The notes: generated by a model from the letters alone, not told the origin. Positions 32,438-44,571 are shown, counted from the stretch's first letter. The stretch: DNA of 61,207 nt from CAJXJP01 sp964022365 (GCA_964022365.1 CAXHZN010000008.1:1-61207), one strand, 5' to 3'. Numbers and translations: made by a program.

Positions 32438-32677
32438 CTATTTATCTAAAGCTAATTCAAAGGTTTTCACCTCTTCATTTACACCATTCTCAAGTCCTAG
32501 ATGTATTGGTTGTACATCTATAGTATCAATATTTTTGTTTAGGAATTGATTTATAACCAAACCATCGCAACCAAATACTTCACACTTAACAGAAACTTTT
32601 TGTTTGATAACATTTGTACCATTTTTCCATTTTATTAAGTGCAACCTATCACATTTATTACAATTGTGCGCAGACAT
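32438..32677 (-). CDS. Small zinc-ribbon-like protein, 79 aa (paralogue 2)
   Basis: Paralogue of the preceding entry. Seen: CNKCDRLH (residues ~6-13), CEVFGCDGLV (~32-41), then a non-conserved tail. The Cys-x2-Cys plus Cys-x4-Cys pattern suggests a metal-binding ribbon. A strong AAGGAGAG Shine-Dalgarno lies ~6 bases before the ATG at 32675-32677, and there is no TGA codon. It stands divergent from csrA with ~200 bp of AT-rich promoter sequence between. Confidence 0.75.
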   Translation of the reverse strand: MSAHNCNKCDRLHLIKWKNGTNVIKQKVSVKCEVFGCDGLVINQFLNKNIDTIDVQPIHLGLENGVNEEVKTFELALDK

Positions 32678-32821
32678 AGCACTCTCCTTTTTTGAATATC
32701 TGAAATCATAGTATTACAAAAAATATGTATTTCAAGCTAAATATAAAAGTAATGTTAAAAACTATTATAAATAATGTATACAAAAAATAATAATAAATAT
32801 TTTAAAAAATATATTTTACAT

Positions 32822-32849
32822 TTGACAATATTGTATATTTAATTAATAT
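32822..32849 (+). promoter_or_regulatory. Sigma-70-type promoter of csrA
   Basis: TTGACA at 32822-32827, 16-bp spacer, TAATAT at 32844-32849, giving a leader of about 30 bases before the csrA start. An AAAGGAGG Shine-Dalgarno follows at 32874-32881. Confidence 0.6.
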
Positions 32850-32885
32850 TTTTTATGTCAATATAACACAAACAAAGGAGGTTTT

Positions 32886-33065
32886 ATGTTGATTCTTACG
32901 CGCCGTGTTGGTGAAACTCTTATGATTGGTGACGAAGTCACTGTTACAGTACTTGGGGTCAAAGGAAATCAAGTTCGAATCGGTGTCAACGCACCAAAAG
33001 ATATCGCAGTACATCGTGAAGAAATTTATGCGCGAATCCAAGAAGAAAAACATGATTCGTGATAA
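32886..33065 (+). CDS. csrA: Carbon storage regulator CsrA
   Basis: Small dimeric RNA-binding protein that blocks or stabilises mRNAs at GGA-containing hairpins. Seen: MLILTRRVGETLMIG start, VTVLGVKGNQVRIGVNAPK (residues ~20-38) and VHREEI with the key Arg. From memory, the first 38 residues match gammaproteobacterial CsrA nearly exactly. Codon use is unlike the window: CGC/CGT/CGA Arg codons, GTC, GGG, no internal TGA. It ends TCG TGA TAA: under the host code one Gly is added before TAA, under the standard code TGA would be the stop. Strong SD AAAGGAGG. Probably imported. Confidence 0.95.
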
Positions 33066-33071
33066 ATTATA

Positions 33072-33103
33072 GAAAAAAATCCAGCTTTTGCTGGATTTTT
33101 CTT
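33072..33103. terminator. Bidirectional terminator after csrA
   Basis: Stem AAAAATCCAGC / GCTGGATTTTT with a 4-base loop, between csrA and the convergent MGMT-like gene. Confidence 0.85.
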
Positions 33104-33403
33104 TTACATAAAATATTTTTTATCTATTTTCCCATTTACCACTTCCACTCCATCAGCTTTGATGAGATTTACTTTTCCATGAATTCCATCTTTTCCGTTA
33201 TAAAAACCGATTTTATTTTCGTTTTCTAACACTTTATAACATGGTACATTATCACAATCACGATTATCCTTCACAATCTTCCCTATCTTTCTCGGATGAA
33301 CTTCAAACACATCCCCAATAGCTTTGTATGTCGTCACTTTTCCCTTCGGGATTTCCTCTTGGATATATTTAAACACCAAAGGTCTTAAATCGTCAGTTTT
33401 CAT
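33104..33403 (-). CDS. MGMT / alkyltransferase-like DNA-binding protein, 99 aa
   Basis: Single DNA-binding domain of the O6-methylguanine-DNA methyltransferase family. Seen: IPKGKVTTYKAIGDVFEVHP (residues ~18-37), the helix-turn-helix start; RKIGKIVKDNRD with the Arg-finger region; and VPCYKVLENENKIGFYNG (~52-69), with the acceptor Cys present in PCYKV where classical enzymes have PCHRV. The N-terminal domain of full MGMT is missing, which is common in bacterial Atl-type or short MGMT proteins. Because Cys is kept, repair activity is possible, but the HR to YK change leaves doubt. Confidence 0.85.
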   Translation of the reverse strand: MKTDDLRPLVFKYIQEEIPKGKVTTYKAIGDVFEVHPRKIGKIVKDNRDCDNVPCYKVLENENKIGFYNGKDGIHGKVNLIKADGVEVVNGKIDKKYFM

Positions 33404-33476
33404 AGTTTATTCGTTTAGTTTTATATAATTGTTTTGAGTATACTTGTGGAATTGAAAAATGGAAGAGGAAAAAAGT

Positions 33477-36400
33477 TTATTTAAAGAAATTCTTTAAATG
33501 ATTAAATAATTTTTGTATTAATGTGACTTTATGATATTTTATATTGTTATTAAATGATTCTTTAGAAATATTAATACTATAATTTCAAACAATCTCATCT
33601 ATTTTATTAAATACCGGTAAAAATCTTTTCCATACTTTTATATTTATAACTTTGTTATAAATTCATTTTCCTATATTTTTTGCAAATTCAGTTTTAGAAA
33701 TAAATTGAATATCTCATTGTATATTTCATCATTCAGTAGTATTTGTAACATTGTCATACTTACTATCAAAAATTCTAAGAGAACTTTTTTTATCACACAC
33801 ACATATTCAATCAAATTTTATATTGTAAAAATATTTTCATTTTTTGTAAATATTATTAACTCATAATATCGTTTTATTATAATTATCTTTATGAAATTTT
33901 TTAGTTAATATCTTTCACACTAAAAAATCTTCATCATAATATAGTTCTATACAAGATTTATTATTATAAATTTTATCAATATGATTCATTCAATTTCAAA
34001 TTCATAAACTTATGATATGTAAATTATTTATAGAAAAATATCAATTGTCGTTAAATTCTTTCCTATATACTTCTTTTTCATTTTTAAGAAAAGATAAATC
34101 ATCATTATCAAAAATTCAAATGACACATTTTTTATCAAAAATTTGTGATATTTTTTTTAAATAAATATATGTTTCACAACAAGACCAATTCACACTATTT
34201 GTATTTTCTTGAGATTTAAAATAATGAAAATAATCAGTTTTAATCATTCATAATGTTAATAAATTTTTATTAGCATTTTTAAAATGTTGATAGTCTGTTG
34301 GTCATTCAGTATGTATTAAAATATTTTCTTGAAAATATAAATTTTTATATTTATTATGTTCTTTTACTATTTCATCTTGTTCACTTATTATTTTATCATA
34401 ATAATAATTATTGGTTTTATTTTTTTCAATTAAAGTATTAATTCTTTCTAAAAATAACCCTCATTCTAATTCATCAACATGTCTTTTAAAATAAACTATT
34501 GCATCTAATTTTTCTGAATCAGAAATAATTTTTGAGATTTCATCGATTAAATATTTTTCATCAGAAATTTTATCTAATCAAGAAAAATAATACTGAATTG
34601 CTCTCCAAATATAATAAGAGTAATTTGAGGTAGTTTCAGAATACTTATCAAATCAATCTTTAATTAACTGAATAAATAAATCTAGTATATTTTTATCATT
34701 ATCTTTAATCTGACAAAAACATTCAATAAATTTATCATCTCTAAAATTAATTTCATCAGAAAAATGCTGTATTCAATTTTTAAATTCCCTATTTTCAATT
34801 AATCAATTCTTTATTTGCTCTATTCTCCATTTTAAAGCATCAAAATTTCAATAAATAATTAGTATCTCATTTGCGACTTCTGCTAGTTTAAAGTTTTGAT
34901 ATTCTTCTGTAGAAGTTGACTCCGTAATAAAGTGATTAAAATCTGATTTATATTTTTCAAATATTTGAAGAAAAAATTGTTCTGATTCTCAATTATCTTG
35001 TAAAAATCTGAGAATTTTTTCTTTATTATAAAATCAATTATTATATTCAAAGATTCAATCTTTTAAAAATGATAATATATCTTGATTGAGCTTATTATTT
35101 TCTAATATAATTGATTTTTTCTCAGAATATAATTGAATTAAATTTCTTGGATTAAATCATGCAATTACTGGATAATTTTTATAAATATTGAAAATATTTT
35201 CTATTTCATTTAATCAGCAAAAATGAAATAATTCATTTAATAACTCTTCATTCCATGTAATAAAAGGAATATAATATGAAAGCCTTAAAGAGTATTCTGA
35301 TAAGTCAAAACCAATTATTTTCGCAGTTTTTAGAACATTTAAAATTAAATCATTATCAAATAATAAAGAAAATCCATTATATCAATTCTCAGTTTTTTTA
35401 AATCATTTTAATCAATCTTTATTTCATGGATTTAAATTATCCCATTTACAAAAATATTCTAATTGATTTTTTATTAAATTATTAATTTCATATTTATTAA
35501 AATATTCATCATTTAATAAAACAGATTTATTAATAAAATCATCTATAAAATTTGGTACAAATTTTTTATTTTCAGCTGATAATACATTTTCTTCTATTTC
35601 TTGTAAATCTTCTTGTTTTATTTTATCTCTATATTTATTATTTTCATCAATAGCAAGTTGTTGACGTTCATTATTTTCTTTAATACTATCTCATATAATA
35701 TTTTCTATATATTTACATAATTTCTTATTTTTATTAACCTCTAGTAATTGATAGATCCTAAAAGCTAAGATATAGTTATTTTCAATTACTTTATCTACTT
35801 TTAAAAATTCATCTATGTTTTGTTTATTTTTTAATATTTTAGAAAAAAACTCTTCAAGTTCTCTAAAATAATAAAATCATTTTTTATTATAGTTAATATC
35901 ATTAAATAATTTTTGAAAAAATGAAATATCTCAAAAATCTACTTTTGACTTTAATTGTAAAAGAAATTCTTGAATTTGATTATAGTAAACATTTTCACGA
36001 TAATACCTTCATGATGAACTATTCGAATATTTTATGATTGAAATTAAAAAATCATACATTTTATTGTAATTTCAAAATTCCATTCATTTATCTATAATTT
36101 CTTGAGTGAAATCATTTTTGTAATCAGAATTTTTTATATGAGAAACAAAACTTTTTAAATTATCATTTTCAGATAATTTATCTAAAAATTTATAAAAATT
36201 AGTTCTATCCAATTCTAACACTCATTTTTGGTTATCAGAATGATATCCTAATTTATAAGCTAAAAATCTAGCTCTAAACCAATCTGATTTATTATAAAAA
36301 AATGAGTCTATAAAATATTGTGATTTCTCATTAATGGAGAAATATTTTGAATAATTTTCAATTGTTGAAATTGTAATAATATCTTTAGTTTTTTGTAAAT

Positions 36401-36746
36401 CGTATAATTTTTTAACATTTATTATATTTGAATCATTCGATAACTGTATATACAATTTTGTATAAATTTCTACAGTACCAATTTTAAGATTATTATTTTC
36501 AAATAATTGAGAATATAAATATTGAAGTACAGAGTTTAAATCTTTTCATTTTTCTCAAAGTGCTATAATTATAGTATATAAATTCCTTAAATACGGATAA
36601 TTTTTAGTTTGATATTCTTCTAATTCAGTTATTAAAAAATCTATATCTCTATCCTGAAAATCATTTATATAATAACTTAAGTCATTTTTTTTTGATAAAG
36701 TATTATTATCAGTTATTAAATTTTGTATTTTATCTTGAAAACTCAT
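33477..36746 (-). CDS. Large protein with C-terminal TOPRIM domain, 1089 aa
   Basis: Function unknown. Seen: ~800 N-terminal residues that are helical, Lys/Asn/Ile-rich and repeat-like (TPR/HEAT-type by eye), with no Walker A, followed by a TOPRIM-like domain: LIHTEGPTDYQHF (residues ~808-820; Glu-Gly-x-x-Asp) and CVIGIFDNDD (~885-894; Asp-x-Asp-Asp). These acidic sets are those of OLD-family and related nucleases. There is no ATPase domain, unlike OLD or Gabija GajA proteins. A second large TOPRIM-ended protein lies at 52201-55362. Inference: possibly a sensor-effector of a defence system. It is the last gene of a minus-strand accessory block, downstream of a terminator. Confidence 0.7.
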
Positions 36747-36822
36747 ATCTAAATATATATAGAAAATAATTTACTCTAAAACTTCCCTCTCTTAAAATCC
36801 TAATCACCAAATATAAAAAATC

Positions 36823-36862
36823 AAAAAAGAATATTTTTTCTTGTGAAAAAATATTCTTTTTT
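36823..36862 (-). terminator. Terminator of the membrane-protein paralogue operon
   Basis: Perfect 18-bp arms (36823-36840 / 36845-36862) with a 4-base loop; lies just downstream of the stop at 36879 on the minus strand. Confidence 0.85.
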
Positions 36863-36878
36863 ATGTATAAATAATTAA

Positions 36879-37762
36879 TTATTTAGATATATTTATTTTT
36901 ATATGGTTTTCTCAATGAATTCTCACATATTCATCGAAATAATTAGTTCCATTTTGCGAAATACAATTTTGTAGATAATTTTGATATTTTTTATATAGAA
37001 ACATTTGATGATTTTGCTTATCGAATTTCTTAAAATCTTGTCTGTAATAATTTATAAAATTTATAAAGTTTTCATACGGATTTACTGATTGAATAGAATA
37101 ATCTGAACTATTTAATATTATATTTTTATTATCTTCACAAGTATATATTTCATGGATTTTATAGTGATTGATTTTCTCCCAATTATTGTAAGAAACAAAT
37201 AAATTTGATAGATATACACTTGAAGTAAATGAAAGATACAATCATAAAATTAATATAATATCTCTGAAAAAATATAATATTTTTTGTAAAAAAGTTCCCG
37301 TGAAATTTTTATTTCACAATAAAATAAAATGAAAAATATATAATCAAATTATATAATAGAAATAAAAAATAATATCATAAAAATAATAAATATACCCATC
37401 GAATATAAGCCGTTAAAACTTGAATCAAATAGACTTGTTCATATGAAATAAATGAAACTAATATTAATAAAAAAACAAATAGTATAAATAAAATTTTCTT
37501 TTCTTGAAGATTTATTAAAAATAAAAAATATAATAAAAAATATTGAAAATAAAAATATTATTATTACTCGAGAAAAAATATTTTCTAACATAAAATCAAC
37601 TTGTTTTCAAAACAATATTTCAATAACCTTTATTGAAATAATTGAAAATCATATATTTGCAAAAAATAGAAAAAATATAAAATTCATAGTTTTTGTATAG
37701 CTGAAAAATTTAAATATTAATTTCCAGAATATTATTAATAAAATAGTTATTATTACAAACAT
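36879..37762 (-). pseudogene. Membrane-protein paralogue A, frameshifted
   Basis: Third copy of a tandem family. The N-terminal frame from ATG 37760-37762 encodes membrane helices and stops at a TAA near 37345; the C-terminal part, from before the GLYIFHF helix through the CED and NCISxNGTNYFDEYV motifs to the stop at 36879-36881, lies in another frame with no start codon. Comparison with paralogues B and C shows the two halves belong together, so a one- or two-base indel in T-rich sequence around 37330-37400 has split the gene. It could be a sequencing error in a homopolymer. Its last ten residues also differ from B and C. Confidence 0.75.
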
Positions 37763-37765
37763 TTT

Positions 37766-38725
37766 TTATTGTAATTTATGTAATAAATCTTTTGGTTTTT
37801 CTCAATGAATTTTAACATATTCATCGAAATAATTAGTTCCATTTTGTGAGATACAGTTTTGTAAATAATTTTGATTAATTTTTTCTGGATGAAGTTGGTT
37901 AATTTCATATCAACCGTGTGGACCTTTTGTTCAGTATTGTTTATAAAAAGCTATGAATGAATTATAGGGATTAATAATCGGGTGATGTCTGTATTCTTGC
38001 TCTAATATTAACTTCGTTTTATCTTCACAAATATACACTTGATTTGTAAAATAATTAGGATTTTTATACCAATTGTAATAATTTGAATATAGATTTGTCA
38101 GATCAGAAGATATAATAGAAAAAGCTATAAAACATCCTATTACAAAAATATCTCTATATAAATAAGCAAATTTATCAAAAATTTTTATAAAAAATTGTTT
38201 CGAAAAATTTATTTTTGGTTTATTCTTTTTTAAATAAATAATATAATTAATGAAACTTCCTAAAAGATACAATATTCAGAGATAAATAATAAATATTCAA
38301 AATATAAATATTCCAATATCAAAATCAAAACTTGAATAGTTTTTCAAGAAAATAGTAGATGTATCAGTTCTTAAAAATTCATCATAGATTCAAATCCACA
38401 TAAATAAATAAAAACTAATTGCTAAATACATATTTATAAGAAATTGTTCGAAAAAATATTTTTTAATTTTAAATATATATAAAAAAAGTGAATAAATTAA
38501 ATATAATCAACTAAATACAATTACTGCCAAAGCTATAGCTTTTAATTTATCTATCCTTAGATTTTCAGAAATAAATCAAGATTTTAGAAAGATAAATTTA
38601 AGTAAAAAATATATAAGTATAAAAATTCAGTAAAATAAAAAATTTAATAATAATATTTTATTATATTTAAAATATTTTGAAATAATATAAACAAATATTA
38701 TTGCTATAAGTAAAGTTACAAACAT
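37766..38725 (-). CDS. Membrane-protein paralogue B, 319 aa
   Basis: Family not recognised. Seen: about six hydrophobic helices in the first ~215 residues, then an extracytoplasmic-looking C-terminal domain of ~105 residues with YNWYKNPNYFTNQVYICEDK, an LHPEKINQNYLQNCIS block and NGTNYFDEYVKIHGEKPKDL at the end. Two cysteines (CED, NCIS) conserved in all three copies could pair outside the cell. The gene starts 2 bp after paralogue C stops and ends 3 bp before paralogue A starts, so the three are one transcript. The C-terminal ~70 bp are nearly identical in all copies, while helices have diverged. Confidence 0.78.
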
Positions 38726-38727
38726 TT

Positions 38728-39620
38728 TTATTGTAATTTATGTAATAAATCTTTTGGTTTTTCTCAATGAATTCGTACATATTCATCGAAATAATTAGTT
38801 CCATTTTCTGAAATACAGTTTTGTAGATAATTTTGATTTATTTTTTCTGGATGAAGTTGGTTTAATTTAAGATCTAAATATCATAGAGGTTTCCCGTAAT
38901 TCTCATAAAAATTGAAGAAATTATTGTGAGGATTTTTTACTGGATGATGAGGATTTCTGATGTCTAAAATTAATTTTGTATTATCATTACAATCGTAGAC
39001 TTGTTCTGTGAAAAAATCAGGATTTTTATACCAATTATGATAATGAGAATACATTTTTCAAATATCATTTATAAATAAAGATACACTTAGGATAAAAATT
39101 GATAGAAAAATATCTCTGAGAAAATAAAAGAATTTTTTAGTAGAAGATTTTTTTATGAAATATGAATCATGTAAGAAAAAATATAAAAAAGAATATAAAA
39201 ATATAACAGGAAATATAACAAACCAAATAACAGAAAAAATGTATTCTCCAGTATGTGAATCTATGAAATTATAGCCATGATTTCAAAAGTGCTTTTGATA
39301 TTGAAATACCCAATAATAAAGTGAAAATACCATTCAAAAAAGAGCAAAAGGTGAAATATATTTTTTATAATCACGAGAATTATTATAAAATAATCAGAGA
39401 AATCAAACGTTAATTAATCAAATCAGCGATAATCAAATCAAAGATAATCATACTAAAAGTTTTTGAACATCTGGAATAAATTTATAAATAAATTCGATAA
39501 AAATACCAAAAATATTGCATAATAATATCGAGATTACAAAAAACAATAAAAAGATATTTTTGTTTAAATATCTTTTTATGAGTCAGAAAATTCACAGTAA
39601 AAATAAAATCGTAATTATCA

Positions 39621-39621
<1 letters not shown>
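38728..39621 (-). CDS. Membrane-protein paralogue C, 297 aa
   Basis: First of the three tandem copies. Seen: six hydrophobic helices in the N-terminal ~195 residues and the conserved C-terminal domain with HNWYKNPDFFTEQVYDC, KINQNYLQNCIS and NGTNYFDEYVRIHGEKPKDL. The start ATG at 39619-39621 directly abuts an AAAT microsatellite that fills the whole 42-bp gap to the upstream gene, so there is no ordinary ribosome binding site. Repeat slippage could alter spacing or expression of this operon. Confidence 0.78.
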
Positions 39622-40860
<1,239 letters not shown>

Positions 40861-40934
40861 TTTATGAATTTAATAAATATTTGGCATATAATATAAATTA
40901 TTTTTTCTATTCAAAATGTAAATAATTAATATAA

Positions 40935-40962
40935 TTGACAATATAATATTTTAATTTATATT
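40935..40962 (+). promoter_or_regulatory. Sigma-70-type promoter
   Basis: TTGACA at 40935-40940, 16-bp spacer and TATATT at 40957-40962, about 26 bp before the ATG of the gene at 40989. Confidence 0.5.
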
Positions 40963-40988
40963 TATAGGAATATATTCAATAAAAATAT

Positions 40989-41804
40989 ATGATGACCAAT
41001 ATTACATCTATACATAAATATCAACAAATAGAGTTGAGTGAAAATCCTACACCTAAAAAAATAATAGAAAAATTTCAAAAATTACTTTCTATTCACATGC
41101 AAAATTCATATAAAATGTATTGAAAATCATCTGATTTCTGAGAAGGAAATATATCAAATGATTTTGATGAAAAAATAGTATTACAAATACTTGATACATC
41201 AGATTTTTGCTTTGATTCTCATATTCAACAAGTTGATGAAATATATGAATTGACTCAAAGTTGAAAAAATATATTAATCGAAATGCTCATGAAATATGAA
41301 ATAATTTTTACATTAGAAAAAATGTACGAAGAAAAATTTGATTTCTGAGAATTGAATGATTTATTAAGACAAATAAATCCATTTTTAGAAGAAAAAATTG
41401 AAATAAAACAAGAATATTCTCCAGTGGATTTAGATAAACTTGAAAAACAATTTTGAAAAGATGAATATGAAGAATATGAAATATTAGAATACAGGATCTG
41501 AAAATATTTAGAAAATTATCTTGAATATTCAAATGAATTTAAAATGAATAAATCAGAAATACAAGTACTTTTAGATGCGTTTAAATTTTGAAATTATAAT
41601 GAAATTATTAGTATATTAAATAAATCTGGTGATTCTTTAACTTATTTATTTAAAGAAGTACAAAATAAAAGTATTTGAAACCTAAGACATACTGTTAACC
41701 TTTTTTCTATAGCGTTGAATCAAGAGGACGAAATAAATAAAAAAACTTTCGATGACTTAAAAAATATAATCCTTGAATGAATTTCAAAAATAATAAAAAA
41801 ATAA
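40989..41804 (+). CDS. Hypothetical acidic protein, 271 aa
   Basis: Not recognised. Soluble, acidic, helical, no signal peptide. Two adjacent ATGs (40989 and 40992) are possible starts; the first is used here. Monocistronic, with its own promoter-like elements and a terminator shared with the convergent secreted protein gene. Confidence 0.7.
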
Positions 41805-41832
41805 AAAAACTCTTTTAAAAAAGAGTTTTTTT
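41803..41832. terminator. Bidirectional terminator (copy 1 of a repeated stem)
   Basis: 12-bp arms AAAAAAACTCTT / AAGAGTTTTTTT with an 8-base loop. The same 30-base hairpin occurs again at 42563-42592. Confidence 0.85.
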
Positions 41833-41837
41833 ATTTT

Positions 41838-42452
41838 TTATCCCTTACAACACGCAAGTTTTAATCAAATAGAACAATTTGAACTGAGTTGCAAACCTGA
41901 AGTTTTATCGAGATAACTTCAAACATATGCAGAATTATTACTATTATTTATATATCAATTACAAGTTGCTGAAATAGATGAACTTGAGGTTGATCAATTT
42001 TTTAATATAAAAGTTCTATTATAGGTTGTATTACTATTAAAAACTCATATTAAACCATCATGAATCCAAACATTTTCTGCCCATGGATAATCTGCTCATA
42101 ATTGCACTACATCATCATATCCACAAACTCTTGAACCAGTATATTGAGCATTACACTTTTGATTCATTCATTTAATCCCTCACATATCTCCATTATAGGT
42201 TGCAGTTGTATATCCAGCAAAATTTACTCAACCTCCATTTGCAGAAACTTGAGAATCTACGTATGATTTTGTAACTAAGTCGTCACTATTTGTGTTCACT
42301 GAAGTGAGTTTTCAAACTATTTCATTCCAGCCAGATGCTGTTAATGGGTCTCATGAACTTACTGTTGAAAGTGCCGCGTAAACTCATAAAACACTGAAAC
42401 CTGCAAGTAAAAAAACTGATAAAGATTTTATATAAGATTTAATAAAATTCAT
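41838..42452 (-). CDS. Secreted Cys-rich protein, DUF1554-like, 204 aa
   Basis: Exported protein. Seen: signal peptide (MNFIKSYIKSLSVFLLAGFS, cleavage near VYA), a short linker, then a compact domain with GIKGMNQKCNAQYTGSRVCG (~residues 92-111), AENVWIHDG, ATCNGYINN and a terminal LKLACCKG; six cysteines in all. This pattern resembles secreted domains of lectin/DUF1554 type, where an ANxxCQxxFPGSHxC block is followed by W-containing strands and a CC end. Inference: a surface-exposed or released protein. Flanked by two copies of the same terminator. Confidence 0.7.
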
Positions 42453-42562
42453 AATATGTTTTGTATTAATAATATTATAAATTTAAGTATATAAATCTTT
42501 TAATTTTTTTATAATAAATTATTTATTTTTCATTGAAAGTTTTATAAATTATTTTATAAAAT

Positions 42563-42592
42563 AAAAAAACTCTTTTAAAAAAGAGTTTTTTT
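42563..42592 (-). terminator. Terminator after pirin gene (copy 2)
   Basis: Same hairpin as at 41803-41832. It overlaps the pirin stop codon. Confidence 0.85.
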
Positions 42593-43301
42593 ATTGCATT
42601 GGAACTTCTAAAATTAAAACATCAAAATTATCACTTTTAGATTTGATTTCGATATGATTTTCATCAGTGAAACCAATAGCATCTTTTGCGTGTAGAGTTT
42701 CATCATCAATCGTACCATTTCAATAAATACTCATCATATATATTCCGTTACTCTCCAAATGTTTTTTATAAAAAATTGATCTTCATTTTTCTAAATTCAC
42801 ACGAGAAATAAATGCATCTTGATTAATAAAAACATTTTTATCTGATTTATTTGGTGAAACGAGTAATTGAAAATTATTTTTTCTATTTTCAGGTAAAAAT
42901 TTCTTTTGGTTGTATTGAGGTTGGATATCATTTTTTTTCGTTTGTATCCAAATTTGAAATGAATTTGTTTCTTGAATATGAGATGGATTAAATTCTGAAT
43001 GTAAAACTCAGCTTCCGGCAGACATTGCCTGAACTTCTCATTCTTGAATAACTCAACTATTCCCCATTGAATCTTTGTGTTCTAAAGCTCATGACAGTAC
43101 GATTGTGATTATTTCCATGTTGTTATGTGGATGAGTTCAAAATCATTGCCCTGCAGCGATTATATCATCATTTATTACTCTAAGTGTTCAAAATCACATT
43201 TTTGATGGATCAAAATATTCTCAAAAACTAAAACTATGAGCAGCTTGAAGCCAACCAAAATCAAATATTCACCTAGAAGAGCCAGTATGTATTATTTTCA
43301 T
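42591..43301 (-). CDS. Pirin family protein (bicupin), 236 aa
   Basis: Cupin-fold protein of the pirin family; some members act as quercetin dioxygenases or redox regulators. Seen: N-terminal AAHSFSFGEYFDPSKMGFG (residues ~20-38), the metal-binding THPHNNMEIITIVLSG (~55-70), with His-x-His and Glu, then EVQAMSAGSGVLHSEFN (~88-104) supplying the last His. Length 236 matches YhhW-type proteins. Monocistronic with its own terminator. Confidence 0.92.
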
Positions 43302-43370
43302 AAAATATAAATTATATAATAACTATAAAAAATATAGTTATTAACCTTAAGTAAAAATTAAATATTTATT

Positions 43371-44567
43371 TTATTCAAAACGTAGTGCGTCAATTGGACG
43401 AAGTTTTGCAGCTTTATATGCTGGGAGTAATCAGAAAAATATTCAAATAAATAATGAAAATCACACACTTATAATAATTGAATTTACTGAAATAATTGCA
43501 GCAATAGAAAAATAATTTAATCAAAATACAACTGCATATGAAAAAATGACTCAAATAATTCCTCAAATCACACTTAAACTCAAGGCTTCGGTTAAAAATT
43601 GTAATAAAATATCTTTTTTCGAAGCTCAAATAGCTTTACGAATACCTATTTCTTTTGTTCTCTCAGTTACTCAAACAAGCATAATATTCATAATTCAAAT
43701 CCCTCAAACTAATAGAGAAATAGCAGCAATTCAACTCAATAACATAGTTAATGTTCCAGTTATTGATGATATTCTTTCAAGCATTTCTGCTTGATTTCTA
43801 ATAGAATACGGGAGTGAGTTTTGATTTGAAACTTCTAGGTAATCTTGTAAAAACGTATCTATTTCTGTTTCTTTTGCATCTACTTCGTCAGAATTTTCAA
43901 CATAAATTGTTAATTGTGAATAATGTTTTTGTCATGCAATACGAACTCAAACAGTAGTAATTGGCATAAATATTGAGCTATCGTATTGGGAATTTTCATC
44001 TATAACTCAGATAATTTCCAAAACATGAGATCACATTTTTAATCTTTTTCAAACCGCAACTTCATCTCAAAATAATTCTGTTGCAACAGTATTTCCAATA
44101 ATTGTTACTTTTTGAAGTTTATCTAAATCGTACTGAGATATATTTCTTCATTCTACTAATTCCAAATTAGTCGCTGATATAAATTCTCTATCAATTCAAA
44201 CAACACTTGCTGAGATATCAACTCAATTGTAAACTAATTGTCCGTTTGATGTTATTGTGGGTAAAACTGCTTCTAGTCAATCAATTTCTTCTTTTAATCA
44301 TTGTGTTAATTGTTTGTTGAGAAAATCTGTTGCGGCAGTTCTGTCACGAGTTGAACCTCTTGTGGATCAAGGCGAGAGAGTTAATACATTTGTTCACATT
44401 TCCTCTATTTGTTCTATTATTTCTTGTGTACTTCCATTTCATATTGCTGATAAAATAATTACCGAAGCTACTCAAATAATTATTCCCAGCATAGATAAAC
44501 TGGCACGAAGTTTATTTGACCAAATAGACTCGAGTGAATTTAAGAAATTTTCTAAAAATTTTGTCAT
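43371..44567 (-). CDS. MacB-type ABC transporter permease (FtsX domain)
   Basis: Membrane subunit of a mechanotransmission ABC exporter. Seen: an N-terminal helix with SNKLRASLSMLGIIIGVASV (residues ~17-36), the standard MacB start; an extracytoplasmic domain (~45-270); and three C-terminal helices including VGGIGIMNIMLVGVTERTKEI (FtsX signature, ~288-307). Length 398 aa is normal for a permease with separate ATPase. Its own ATPase and adaptor follow upstream in the transcript, 4 bp and 15 bp apart. Confidence 0.93.
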
Positions 44568-44571
44568 AATA

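Noticed and set aside
32853..33053. Minus-strand ORF opposite csrA
   Set aside because: Phe/Asp-rich shadow of the highly conserved CsrA frame.
36901..38832. Three near-identical ~75-bp blocks that might be a sparse repeat array or CRISPR
   Set aside because: They are ~900 bp apart and encode the conserved C-terminus of three paralogous membrane proteins.
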